In this document: one piece after another, positions 45,018 to 55,625 of the stretch
Layout of the letters: each line of letters begins with the position of its first letter
Position numbering within the stretch: the stretch's first letter is position 1
DNA from: Priapulus caudatus
Taxonomy: Eukaryota; Priapulida; Priapulimorpha; Priapulimorphida; Priapulidae
Length of the DNA stretch: 64,000 nucleotides
Direction: 5' to 3'
Assembly (NCBI RefSeq): GCF_000485595.1
Contig: NW_014578204.1
Coordinates: 6,934 to 70,933 of the forward strand
The notes under the pieces: model-generated
The model's database searches: none
Seen by the model: only the letters and a program-made list of their open reading frames with translations
What the model was told of the DNA's origin: nothing
Translations under genes and position numbers: made by a program

Positions 45018-45279
45018 GGGGTCGTTGTCGTAACAGGTATGACAGATATGTACCGGCCGAGTATAAAACATAATATTTATAGACTAAAGTGTACCGACTT
45101 GTACTACAGAATGACCCCGTAACCCTAACACTAACCCTAACTCCTAACCCTAACCCTAACCCTAACTCTAACCCTAACCCTAACCCTAAACATACCTCAT
45201 ATAAAAATATAAACATAATACTAAACAACCTAAAACTGCCTCGGGTACATATCTGTAGTACCTGTTACGACAACGACCC
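45018..45279. mobile_element. Inverted-repeat element with CCCTAA core (family 2), complete
   Basis: GGGGTCGTTGTCGTAACAGG (from 45018) pairs with CCTGTTACGACAACGACCC (to 45279), arms about 42 bp. The core is CCCTAA at 45120-45189, plus CATACCTCATATAAAAATAT shared exactly with the Y copy. It proves that the copy at 33440-33670 has lost its right end. Confidence 0.75.
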
Positions 45280-45289
45280 TTCGTGCGTT

Positions 45290-46635
45290 AGTAATATAAT
45301 CGTATTATATCTTTGATCTCTTCTATCGTTGATTTCTTCGATTATGTGAACAGATATCGTACAAAACCTATATATTAGGTTAGAAGGATGATAGTACATC
45401 AACTAGTCCTCAAAATTAGGTATAAATATGTTCGATTTTTTCCGATATGTTGATCAAAATATTCACAACAACCCCGCTGGTGAATTCGCGATATAAATAA
45501 ACATCGGAACGCAACGTTCGAACAAGGAAACTTCTGTACTGGATCTATCTGATCAAAATATTTTCAGGCACAACATGGTTACATAGAACATTATAATTTG
45601 CGTGGATACATGGTGGATTTCAGGGGAAAATAGCTTTGGCACTCGTATTACGCTTAGCAACACTTCAAGCTGATAGTATTTCTCGTTCAGCGAGCATTTC
45701 CGTACCAGACAAGCGAATCGCTAGCCCATTGAGTAACGTTTAGCGACAAATACTTTTCGGATAAGCGAGCCACGACTATTCTCATGTGTCATTATTGAGT
45801 GATTATAACTATATTGTTTATCAAAGTTACAAAGTGCTATACATATATGATATACGACATATATATACATATATATATATATAAATTATCGTAGAGCAGT
45901 TGGTACGGAGGGACAACCTGCCATACTGTCCTGTGATATAGCTGCTGCATGCGCAGTGGCGTGCTTTTTGTTCTGTAGTTTCTCTATGGTGACTCATGGA
46001 ACAATTGTTGTTCCTGTTAATTGGACTTGTCATTATGATGAAAAACAGGTTGCGAGTTTTCATGTAATGCTTTCATATAATTTCAGGGGGTGTTTGATTC
46101 GTCTATATTTTTTCTAGAAAAAAATCTGAAATGGGTCAATTGATTTTCTGTATTGTTTTCTTGAACATTTATCATTAGCAACTTAAAATAAGCATGCTTA
46201 GCAATATATGCTAATATAATAGCTGTTACAAGGGGTGATTAATGACAACAAATTATAAAAGGAAAGGAATGATATTTGGCATTATTCACCCTAGCTCTAG
46301 TACTATAGCCCGCGTACAGTTGCTGTAGTACCAGAGCTATATTCACCTCGGTCTGCTGTTACATGCTAATATCCTGAGTGTGCGACACGAATTACTTTAG
46401 CCAGATATTTCGAACTACGTACGTACGTACTACGTACGACGTACGACAGACACTTGCAACCGTATGCGGATGATGACGGAGACGTCGTATCCTTATATTC
46501 GCGAGTGAGATATCGGAGGTTATGCAGATTAGGTGTGTGGTCAATATTTGTGGAGGCGTTTGCATGATCGATGGGCATGTCAGTGCTGGCTGGAAATGTT
46601 ATGCCGAAGTAGTCAGTGAGCATGCACGAGTAATT
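45290..46635. other. Unique DNA between Y' and the CA array
   Basis: AT-rich, including a TA tract at 45838-45885. A small hairpin, TAGCTCTAGTACTATAG (46292-46308) against CTGTAGTACCAGAGCTA (46323-46339), has a 14-base loop. A TACGTACG run lies at 46418-46440. No gene recognised. Confidence 0.45.
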
Positions 46636-46639
46636 AGAA

Positions 46640-47070
46640 CTCGTGTATGCACACACAAACACGCACGCACACAAACACTCTAGCATACTCGCCCGCACGC
46701 ACGCACGAACCCACATAAACACGCACGCACGCACGTACCCACCCACAAAAACACGCACGCGCACGCAAACACGCACGAACACAAACATGCTCGCACATAC
46801 GTGCGTACGCACATACACACTCGCACGCACGCACGTACGCAAGTATCCACACAAACAAGCATCCACTATAACACAAAAACGCACGCACCAGCACAAACAC
46901 GCATGCACCCACACAAAAACACGCACGCGCACACAAACACGCATGCATACACACGCGCAAACAAACACGCACGCATACACACAAATAAGCATGCCTTTAA
47001 CACAAACACGAAGGCACCAACGTAATCTCACACACGCACGCACGCACACACGCACGCACGCGCTTTGCGT
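46640..47070. repeat. CACG/CAAACACG microsatellite array
   Basis: About 430 bp of CGCACGCA, ACACAAACACGC and similar units. The 143-229-codon Thr/His/Arg and Cys/Val/Arg frames are artefacts. Confidence 0.9.
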
Positions 47071-47079
47071 CTAAAATTA

Positions 47080-47385
47080 ATTAGCGGTAGGTCAAGCGAG
47101 ACGCCGCGCGCACGCGCACTCTAATTGCGTGCGATCGAATGAACGAATCAACAGCTCGTGGCTCATCCGCTTTCGAGGGAATCTAGTAGAAAGGGGGATG
47201 ACTATGTGCGGGGCGCTGTCTTGGTCCATTTTATTTATCTGGGAACGGGAATATACCGGACAATTCTTTTGTGAATCGGGAACAGATGTCAACCGGGACG
47301 CAGGAAAGCCGAAATTGCGATTTTAATTAACCCGTAACAGGGAAACTGCACATGTTTTTGCCTGGAAAACTATGAATGGACCCCC
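47080..47385. other. Unique DNA, nothing recognised
   Basis: 65-66-codon frames on both strands overlap each other and lack motifs. Confidence 0.45.
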
Positions 47386-47388
47386 TTG

Positions 47389-47457
47389 TATGGTGTGCGG
47401 TTTGTCAATTTAGTAAACCGACATATGGTTGGACTAAATTGACTACCGTACACCATA
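47389..47457. other. 69-nt hairpin with ~25 bp stem
   Basis: TATGGTGTGCGGTTTGTCAA...TTTAGT (47389-47414) pairs with ACTAAATTGACTACCGTACA...CCATA (47433-47457), two or three mismatches. The 18-base loop contains AACC...GGTT, which can pair as well. The size and shape suit a pre-miRNA or a tiny foldback insertion. Confidence 0.55.
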
Positions 47458-47473
47458 CCCTTGCTTCCCTTCT

Positions 47474-47712
47474 AGTAGGTTTCGTCGTCGTCTGCCGCGG
47501 TTTCGTCCAGCCATGTACGTGTCTATGCTTATGCAAACATAGCACTGTATGTAGAGGGTAGGCCTACATTCGTTCCTGGTACGTCACGTCCGTGTTCGAC
47601 GTAACCTAGTTGGTTTCGTTGCGGGCCGCGGTTTTGCTCAGCCACGAACTTATCCTTAAGCATGTGCACATAATACGTTACTATACTGTACGTAGAGGGC
47701 ACACATGCTTAG
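47474..47712 (+). repeat. ~105 bp direct repeat, two diverged units
   Basis: CTAGTAGGTTTCGTCGTCGT... (47474-47575) and CTAGTTGGTTTCGTTGCGGG... (47608-47712) share GCCGCGGTTT, CAGCCA, CTTATGCA or CTTAAGCA, ATACTGTA or CACTGTA, and CGTAGAGGG or TGTAGAGGG in the same order. Confidence 0.65.
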
Positions 47713-47714
47713 GA

Positions 47715-48280
47715 TTAATATAATAAGAGATTGATACAAGAATTATTAAGAGTGGGCGAAGAAGGAAATCATGAGGAATCTCTTGTTATCTTTTATATCA
47801 AGTTTTCGGTCCAGACTAATCCGGTTAGCACTGCCACCGTGGAACGAAGCGTGACCGAGCGCCTTCTACAACAGTCATTGCACCTCCGTACAGTTTCTCG
47901 GTAGGAAGGCATCCAGGAAACACACGGATATAAACACAGCACACAGACAGCTTAGTATACTGTCTCCGAAGTCTCTCTTCTCTCGCCACACGAATTCGCT
48001 ATAGAATTTGGCGCTTGTGCGGCCCGATTGGCGAATGTGATCCGCCAAAGACGACCCGTAAATAATTTCGAGATCGGCCGCGGCTTTTCCAAGGCCAGAT
48101 TACGTCGTCAGAAGGCCTGTATCACGAAAGCTGCATTCAGTCGTATATGTATGAATGCGGCAGCTTATTGTTTGAGGCTGTCTGCTTAATGACGCTGGCA
48201 GGAGGGATAATGTCGCGTAACGTCTACAGCTGAATATGCCAATCACTGCGTTTCAAAATACGCGATCTGTAGGGCCATAT
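47715..48280. other. Unique DNA, nothing recognised
   Basis: No gene, RNA or repeat that I can support. Confidence 0.45.
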
Positions 48281-48284
48281 GCGC

Positions 48285-48517
48285 ACCCACTCGCGTACAG
48301 ACGGACGCGAGCACACGTACAGACATACACACGCACGCAGACAACGCTCGTACACACGCGCACACGCACGCACGCAAACAGATGAACACAACCACACATG
48401 TACGTACACGCACAGCATACGTACGTACACACACACGCACGCACACACACGCACGCACGCACGCACACACACACACTCACACACACACTCACACACACGC
48501 ACACACACACACACTCA

Positions 48518-48553
<36 letters not shown>

Positions 48554-48640
48554 CACCACACACACGCACGCACGCACGCACGCACACACACATAGACATG
48601 CACGCACGCACGCACGCACACACACACAACAACACACCAC
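48285..48640. repeat. CACG/(CA)n/CACT microsatellite array
   Basis: About 355 bp. All long frames here are artefacts. Confidence 0.92.
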
Positions 48641-48644
48641 CAAT

Positions 48645-49020
48645 AGCACCACAATGACAATGGGGCGGGCTATGCACTCCACTCGTCAACGAGCGAATGT
48701 TGACGCGGCCTGGCTATAATGTCAGGCAACATTCACTTCGTCGGGCTCATCAAGTGCATCAAGAATACGATCGAAGCATCGGCGTACATCACCGGACGTC
48801 GCCTGCACGCGATGCGGCGACAACACGGACCGCCGCGGATCGCACGCATAGCGCCGCCACGCTTAATTGCAAACAGTTAATTAATCTAAGAATCCCAGGC
48901 GCGTTGACATTTGTCGGCAAGAGGAGTAGCTGAATGAAGGCGAGAGCCGTGATGAGGGAAATCAGCGGCTCGCACTGCACCACGTGCGGCGGACAACAGC
49001 TGGGCGTTGCGACGAGAGTG
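48645..49020. other. Unique DNA, moderately GC
   Basis: Short frames only. No gene recognised. Confidence 0.45.
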
Positions 49021-49745
49021 ACGACGGAAAGAATAGAGCGAGGCGCGGAATAGGAGAGAGACGAGACCAGAGCGAGATGAAGAGGAGATGCGCGCGCGCG
49101 AGAGAGAGAGATGTGTGTAAGAGAGGAGACAGGAGAAAGAGTGTGTATAAGAGATGAGACCTGCAGAGAGAGAGAGTGTGTAAAAGAGAGACTTTAGAGG
49201 CGGAGAGCGAAAAGAGAGGACGCGAGAGCTAGAAAAAGGAAAGAGAAGAGCGAGAGAAAGAAAGAGGAAAGGCGCAACGTGAGAAGAGAAGAGATGAAGA
49301 AAGAGAGAGTAGCCGCGCGAGAGAGGACATTGATGTGTGTGTGTTAGTGTATTTGTGAGACACACACACACAGTCACACCACACACATCACAACCACACA
49401 CATTCAACACACACACACACACATACATACACACACATCACACACACACACAGCACACAGGGAGACCCGAGAGCGAGAGCGAGGAGAAAAGAGTAAAGAC
49501 CCACAGAGTGAGCGCCGGCCGAAAGAGAGAGAGAGAGAGAGAGGCAGATGAGAGAGAGAGACGTGTGATGTGTGGCGAGAGAGAGAAGAGAGAGAGAGAG
49601 GCCGAGAGGACCTGAGAGCGAGATGGAGGCGAACATGGAGAGGAGAGGCGACAGGCATGGACGACAAGTGTGTGAGAGAAGGGGAGCATGGGAGCGAGCA
49701 GAGAGGAGAGTAAGAAGAGGCAGAGGAGAGAGGGGCTGCTATTCT
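49021..49745. repeat. GA-rich purine tract with CA insert
   Basis: GAGAGA/AGAAGA-rich on the + strand, interrupted by a CA/CACC tract at 49333-49455. Glu/Arg and Ser/Leu frames are artefacts. Confidence 0.88.
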
Positions 49746-49749
49746 GTGT

Positions 49750-50325
49750 CAATCATGTTAGCATGTGGCGCGTATAGGAGGATATAACACCGAGCGTGCG
49801 CGGCCCGTGGTGCCTCAATTAATTACGTTTCGACTCGTTAGAATAAAGTCTAATGAGTACAGACGCGCTTGATAACGACCCGAAGTGAAAAACATAAGCC
49901 TCCAGATACAATATCCGCAAGCGCAACAACGATCAGCTCGTGAGCGTCAGTCGAAGGAATAGTGAATTATACCGGAGATGAATTACCAGTTCAGCCAGAG
50001 TCGCATATATCTAAATTATAGATCTGCAAAGTGTTTATAAGCGACTATACTCGGCGTATATTCAATTAGGCGCATACGCAATATCTGCCGCGTGTGCCGT
50101 CGCGTCAGTTCCGTCCGTCCGTCGCCGTCTGTATGCAACTCTCCGACTAGCCTACTCTTGCCTCGCTCCTCTCTCTCGCTCTAGTCACATCGGTGCTTCC
50201 CGCCTTCTTCTTCATTCCCTTCTCTTCTTTCCCCATTCTTCTTCCCGGCGCGTCACCCTCTGATCTTCTGATCTTTATGTTGATGTATTTGCTTTATTGG
50301 AGTCTGCGTGTTTATTTGCTTACCT
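49750..50325. other. Unique DNA, CT-rich at right
   Basis: No gene recognised. 50110-50250 is pyrimidine-rich. Confidence 0.45.
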
Positions 50326-50327
50326 CA

Positions 50328-50462
50328 CACACAGCACACATCACACATCACCATCACATCGCACCACACACCACCAACACACACACACCCACACACACAC
50401 ACACAACACACCACACCTCTTCTCTCTCTGCTCTGTCTCTCTCTCTCTCATCCGTCTCCTCT
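50328..50462. repeat. (CA)n/CACC then (CT)n microsatellite
   Basis: CA with CATCAC/CACC interruptions, then CTCTGTCTCTC. Confidence 0.9.
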
Positions 50463-50464
50463 CT

Positions 50465-50985
50465 TCTTTCCACGTAATGAATAGCAATTAGCGCCTCGAG
50501 TTTGTTAATTAGACTTAAAATCGGAATATGAAGGCTGTGAGCCAAAACATTACAACGGCAACGTGCATGCCGCGCCGAGTGCGTAAATGTAATGCACGTT
50601 CATAGTCAGGTGAATCAACTCCCCTTTTAGTGTGGCTGTTGTTAGCATTGAGGCATATAACTGAATAAATACTGTAACTCTTCTAAATTCTGTTTTTATC
50701 CTATATTGAAAATAGTAAGATCTTTAAACAATGTATGAGGATCCTTGGTGGTAGTTGGCGCGAGGCATACTACGTTCCATCGCTTGTGCTGTTGTGTGGA
50801 GGGTTGTAAATGTGTTGCGTCGCGTATGTTGTTGTGTGCATGTTGTGTGTGGTGTGCTTGGATTTTTTGTATGAGATAGAGAGTTTTGTTTGTTTGTTGT
50901 GACTTATGTGGCGCGTGCGCCTCGTGTGTGCGTGTTTGCTTGTGTATGCTTTATATTATACTATATATATAGTAATGCATCTTGT
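50465..50985. other. Unique DNA with GT-rich patch
   Basis: 50750-50945 is GT-rich (TGTTGTGTG). Nothing else recognised. Confidence 0.45.
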
Positions 50986-53470
50986 TGGCGTGATAATAAA
51001 CACAAATCTTCGGTTACACTACGAATTCATGGATATCCCGCAGAATCAGAGAGAGCCTAACCAGTACATTTATTCATGTTCCCCTGATTATTGCTGAAAG
51101 TTGATGGATCTGAATGGCGATTGAATAAAGGAACGATGTTGATTAAATTACCTTTTCTATATAACGTTTAAGCCGCGCGTTTTTCTGGGCATTCTAATAA
51201 TCATTTATTACAGCACGCCATAAAATTATATGGCGGCGATCGGTTAATAATGAGCTGCAGAATCCCATTCAAAAACGGAACTAAATCTCTTGGGTTCGAA
51301 GATTCACTAAGTCTATACATAATCCAAGTTTAATAAATGCGGGGAAAACTGGCATAGTCATTTCTCTTATCAAAGTTATATTGCTAGGGAATTTTATTGC
51401 TAACACTTCTATGAACGCCCATGAACCCCATCTATGAACTAATCCACGCTTCTTTCAGAATTCGCGTCATTCTATTGAAGTCATATGATAATATCAAGGA
51501 AATTGTTCGCTTTATTTTAACTCCTGATAATATGTACGAATAAGTTTATGTTCGCTCAGAGGGAGAGAGAGAAAGATAAAGGAGAGAGAGAGAGCAGTGT
51601 GTGTGTGTGTGTGTGTTGCTGTGTGTTTGGTGGAGAGAGAGACGAGAGAGAGTAGATGAGAGAGAGAGAGAAGAGAGAGAGACGAAGACGCAATACGTCA
51701 CAACGCGCAGTGCATGCTTAATTGTAAATTCCTCGACCAGAGACACTGATATAATATTGGAAATAAATACTTGCTATTTTTAATGATAAGCCTTTCAAAC
51801 CAGTCCACTTATCGTCTGTCGATATGCCTAACCATCCACCAGACTTATACGATGAGCTATGAGCAGACGGATTTCAGGACTAAAACGCATTTACGTCAAA
51901 GATAGATCTCGTGGCGTAATGTGTGACTCATTGTGATAGTCTTCTAAACCTCAAGGATGTATGATAGTTAATTTGCGTATGTCATTCAATCGGTCATTGC
52001 CCATTAAATGTAATGCTCTTATATAATGCCAAAAATATAGCACGCTAGACAAATTAGGTACATCACCTAATACGTTAGTGTAGCATATTACGCAATTGCA
52101 CCTCAGGCATAATAGATGAGTTCTTGTACGCATATAGGCAGATTAACCTGCTGTAAACTAACGAAACACAGGCTATTGTATGTTTAGGCATTTTGATCAA
52201 TTACACTGGTGTATTGATTTATGCGAGCTTTTCAACAATACACTGGCATGTATGTTGACACACCTTTCTAAGCAAATACACTTTTCTTTTCTTTTAATTA
52301 GTTTACTTTTTTGATTTGTAACCTTGAAATGACATTTATTAAATGATTATTTTTAAATTATTTATTGATTTTATTGAATTTATTGAAAATAAAATTAGAA
52401 TTTTAAATACACAGTTTATGTAGCCTACTAGGCAATACACAGTGCTATTGTTAGAAGGCGTGTCACTACATACAGCACGTATTGCTGAAAGTGGGGTGGT
52501 GTGTGTTTTAAAAAACCCCCACGACATACCACACCCAAACAACCCCAAACCGCCACCAAAACCCAACAGAAAACACAAACCACCACAGCCACACACATAT
52601 TGTTAGTTTAGGCGGCAGGATACTGGATATAGGCTAATAGGCTATAGCCTATACTAGAAAAAACCAAGAAATGAAGCAGCAAACTTGCGCCAGCATTGCT
52701 GGGATTCCTCGAAATATGAAACCGAAATACTTGTCGTAGCATGAAAAGGGCAAGAACATAAGGGCACGTCTTTACGTGAGCGTAAATGCGTGTCTAATAC
52801 GGGCATACATATCTCGACATCGTAGACAACTCTAACGATACCACACCCAGGGGGCGTAGAGACCGCGATCGAATAGGCATATCCGCGAGAGCGTATAAGC
52901 CGCGTATTTGGACGGGCTCGCTCCGAAAAGCTGGACGCTCCTAAGTGGGGCGCAATGCGCGCAGCTGCGCGCTCTTGTTTTGCAAGGCGCACCCCAAGCG
53001 CATGCCAATCTGCGGGCAGAAGTCTAACTAGCGAGGGCGTATTTTGACGTCTCGCGCCCGAAACGGACGCTCATCAGTGCGCAATCGCGGCCCATTGTTC
53101 TTGTCGTTTTTCTCATTGTCTTGCGGCGTCAGCCATTAAGCGCTAAGGGCGTCTAAGGGCGTCTAGCGTCTAGGCGCCTAGGCTCTAAAGGCCGTCCAAC
53201 CTAAAGCGCTATTAGCGCGTTTCACACGTACGGCAAAAATCGCACTGTGAGGTTTCGTTACGTACTCGCGATAAATTCGCGCTCGCGAACGACCCACGAT
53301 ATAGGCTATACCTCAGTTCGAAACTGCGTATCGGCTATCCTGACAAAATATCGTGGAGGTTCGGCCGGGCCCGGGTTTCCTACGTCCCTTCTGTAAAGCT
53401 ATACGCGTATAGCGGAGCGTGTGAAGCGAGCGCGGCTATACTATACGCGTCATACGCGTGCACGCTTTGT
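50986..53470 (+). repeat. Block Z', second copy of Z
   Basis: Aligns with 37686-40075 in the same orientation, from GTTGGCGTGATAATAAAC to CACGCTTTGTGACGAGAGGA. It is more degraded than the X/Y pairs. The palindrome array is reduced (52150-52500), the 39 bp array is down to one unit, and an unrelated C/A-rich segment sits at 52490-52597. A minus frame, 52654-52992, matches 39273-39560 only in part. Confidence 0.85.
52490..52597. other. Strand-asymmetric C/A-rich insert in Z'
   Basis: GTGGGGTGGTGTGTGTTTT is followed by AAAAAACCCCCACG and then about 80 bases of almost G-free sequence (CCCAAAC, CCACCAAAACCC units). It replaces the right half of the palindrome array found in Z. The minus strand is correspondingly rich in G runs. 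Confidence 0.6.
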
Positions 53471-53647
53471 GACGAGAGGAGAGAAACTGTAGAGAGGGTA
53501 GAGAGAGACCGAGAGGAGAGAGAGTAGATGAGAGAGAGAGATAAAGTAAAGACCAGACAGACAGAAGAGGGAGACTCATAAGTAGAGAGAAGGAGTGACG
53601 AGAGATGGAGACACATAGAGCGGGAGAAGACACAGGAAGAGGAGGAG

Positions 53648-53705
<58 letters not shown>
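53471..53705. repeat. (GA)n microsatellite
   Basis: GA-rich throughout, pure GA at 53650-53704. Ser/Leu minus frames are artefacts. Confidence 0.92.
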
Positions 53706-53708
<3 letters not shown>

Positions 53709-53834
53709 AGCAAAAAGCACGAACCTATAACGGAATTTGGCTTAAATCTATCGTTTCCTTTCGCCCTATGCGCCAGCTATAACGCGACGTACGTACATTC
53801 CAAAACTAATTTGCTTCGAGACAATTAGGAATGA

Positions 53835-54022
53835 CACGAATATGCGACACAACGCGCACGCGCATGCGCACCCACGCACGCGCAAACCCATTCACCCACT
53901 CTCGTTCTCGCACACATACATACACGCACGCGCACACCCATTCACCCACTCTCGTTCTCTCACACATATATGCACGCACGCGCGCGCATGTTTACCCGCC
54001 CGCACGCGCGCGCACAAACGTG
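53835..54022. repeat. CACG-rich tract with ~60 bp tandem pair
   Basis: CACCCACTCTCGTTCTCGCA (about 53893) recurs as CACCCACTCTCGTTCTCTCA (about 53943) within CGCACGCG-type sequence. Confidence 0.8.
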
Positions 54023-54024
54023 CT

Positions 54025-54460
54025 GCAGCTGTCGTCTGCTCAGGCCAGTTTTCACAGCGCACTGATTAAATACTCTCCATTTTACCCTTCATTAACCAAG
54101 TTATGAACGACAACACGCGAACTCATTGAATGAAGGCTAGCAAGAGTCAAATCCAACACGGGATCGCATGTAATGATATTAGGAACATCAAATACCGAAT
54201 ATCAAACGTTGTGACAATGGTCGAGCGATAGTCATAACTAGTAATCGTTTATTGATGATTCAGACAACAACCATAACTAGTTATTTTGATTGGATAAATC
54301 AGGCAAAAACACGCGATAGCTATCCTCCTATGTAACTGATTACGTCTTTACGGTGTGGTGCATGGCTGTGTTGCTAGTTGTTTATCGTTCGTCTGTAGTT
54401 AAATTCCGTATCAACTTTCTTCCGTTACGGCAAGAGTTAATAATTGACAAATTTGTCATT
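54025..54460. other. Unique DNA left of a foldback element
   Basis: Nothing recognised. TAATAATTGACAAATTTGTCATTATTA at its right edge is a near-perfect palindrome. Confidence 0.4.
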
Positions 54461-54463
54461 ATT

Positions 54464-55159
54464 AAAGGAATAATAGGTTCATTGATAATGCAACGTTAAC
54501 GAATGTTAGAGTAACTGGCACCTTGTGTAGTTAATCAGTACATTACCTTATAATATATATATTATATAGGGCCTATATTATAGCCAAACGCGTATTAGTT
54601 TGTCCAATATCACTGCTGGTTACTAAGAAATCTCTAATTGAAACCCGCAGTCCAAAAATCAGTTGCCTACAGTTTCAAACCACTGCCGGAGAAGCGGGTG
54701 TGATACAGATTTATAGTGCACCGGACATTTTCGCACGCATGCTTGGCCGTACGCAATGCTATCATCAGTGATTTCGTAAACATGGACGCTCGTGATAAGG
54801 AACTTTTTGTAAGGGCTGTCTACGTGCGTCCAAGATTAGTACGTGTGTTTTACTCTATGTCCATGTTTAGTCTGTGGCCGTGGTTACACCGCTGACACCT
54901 CCGTTTCATCTGGCGTCCAAAACATACGGGCCGCACAAATGTTTACGTCATCGCTTGACTCCTGGATGACATTTACGGCACGTAAATGATATGTTGATAC
55001 ATATCAACAACCGATTTCAAGTCTTGTTTGTAATGTAACCAGCAGTGATATTGTACAAACTAATACGCGTTTGGCTATAAGGTAATGTACTTATTAACTA
55101 CACAAGGTGCCAGTTACTCTAACATTCGTCAACATAATCAATGGACCTATTATTCCTTT
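54464..55159. mobile_element. Foldback element A, arms 125-160 bp
   Basis: The left arm (54464-54623) runs AAAGGAATAATAGG...GAATGTTAGAGTAACTGGCA...CGCGTATTAGTTTGT...CTGCTGGTTAC. The right arm (55035-55159) is its reverse complement, except for a ~35 bp TA-rich insert in the left arm (about 54551-54586). The ~410 bp interior shows no coding frame. GTTACGGCAAGAG (54424) and GTTACGGCGAGTG (about 55171) flank the element as an imperfect direct repeat. Confidence 0.75.
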
Positions 55160-55164
55160 TACCC

Positions 55165-55425
55165 CTGGTTACGGCGAGTGCACGAGGTTGTACGTACATC
55201 GTGTGCATCTGTGGGCGTTTATTGACGTCCCTATAGGGACGAGTCGATGAGCAACGCGCAATGGGGAGCGCTTGCCATGTGGGAGGGACGTATAACGTGC
55301 TACACCGGCCTACACTTTACATGCTTACAGATTGAATGATTCCGAGTCTCATGGGCGGAAATTGCCGGACCTAACATTATAGTGAAGTCGAAATATCGAA
55401 CATGCTTTTCTCATGCATACGCATG
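55165..55425. other. Unique DNA, nothing recognised
   Basis: Spacer between the two foldback elements. A short GACGTCCCTATAGGGACG palindrome lies at about 55225-55242. Confidence 0.4.
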
Positions 55426-55429
55426 CAGG

Positions 55430-55589
55430 CAGGCACGCGGGCACGCGCACACACACACACACACGCGGGCACGCGCGCACGCACGCACCCCCCCCCACCA
55501 CCACACACACACGCGCGCGCGCGCGCACGCGCACGCACACGCACACGCACACGCACACGCACACGCACACACATGCAGGCGGGCACGCA

Positions 55590-55621
<32 letters not shown>

Positions 55622-55625
55622 CATA
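55430..55625. repeat. (CA)n/(CACG)n/GCGCGC microsatellite
   Basis: CACGCG, CA, a poly-C patch (about 55489-55496), then CGCACA units. All frames are artefacts. It directly adjoins the left arm of foldback element B. Confidence 0.92.

Larger units (their letters stand above)
40181..45257 (+). repeat. Segmental duplication block Y', copy 2
   Basis: Second copy of 28000-33670 in the same order: GACGGAAAGCGG start, ACTAGT-rich patch at 41520-41670, foldback complex at 41857-43215, telomere-repeat elements at 43816 and 45018. Unlike copy 1 it runs past the junction point into the full right arm of the last element. Confidence 0.85.

Noticed and set aside
46366-47074. 229-codon Cys/Val/Arg-rich minus frame
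   Set aside because: Produced by the CACG/CAAACACG microsatellite.
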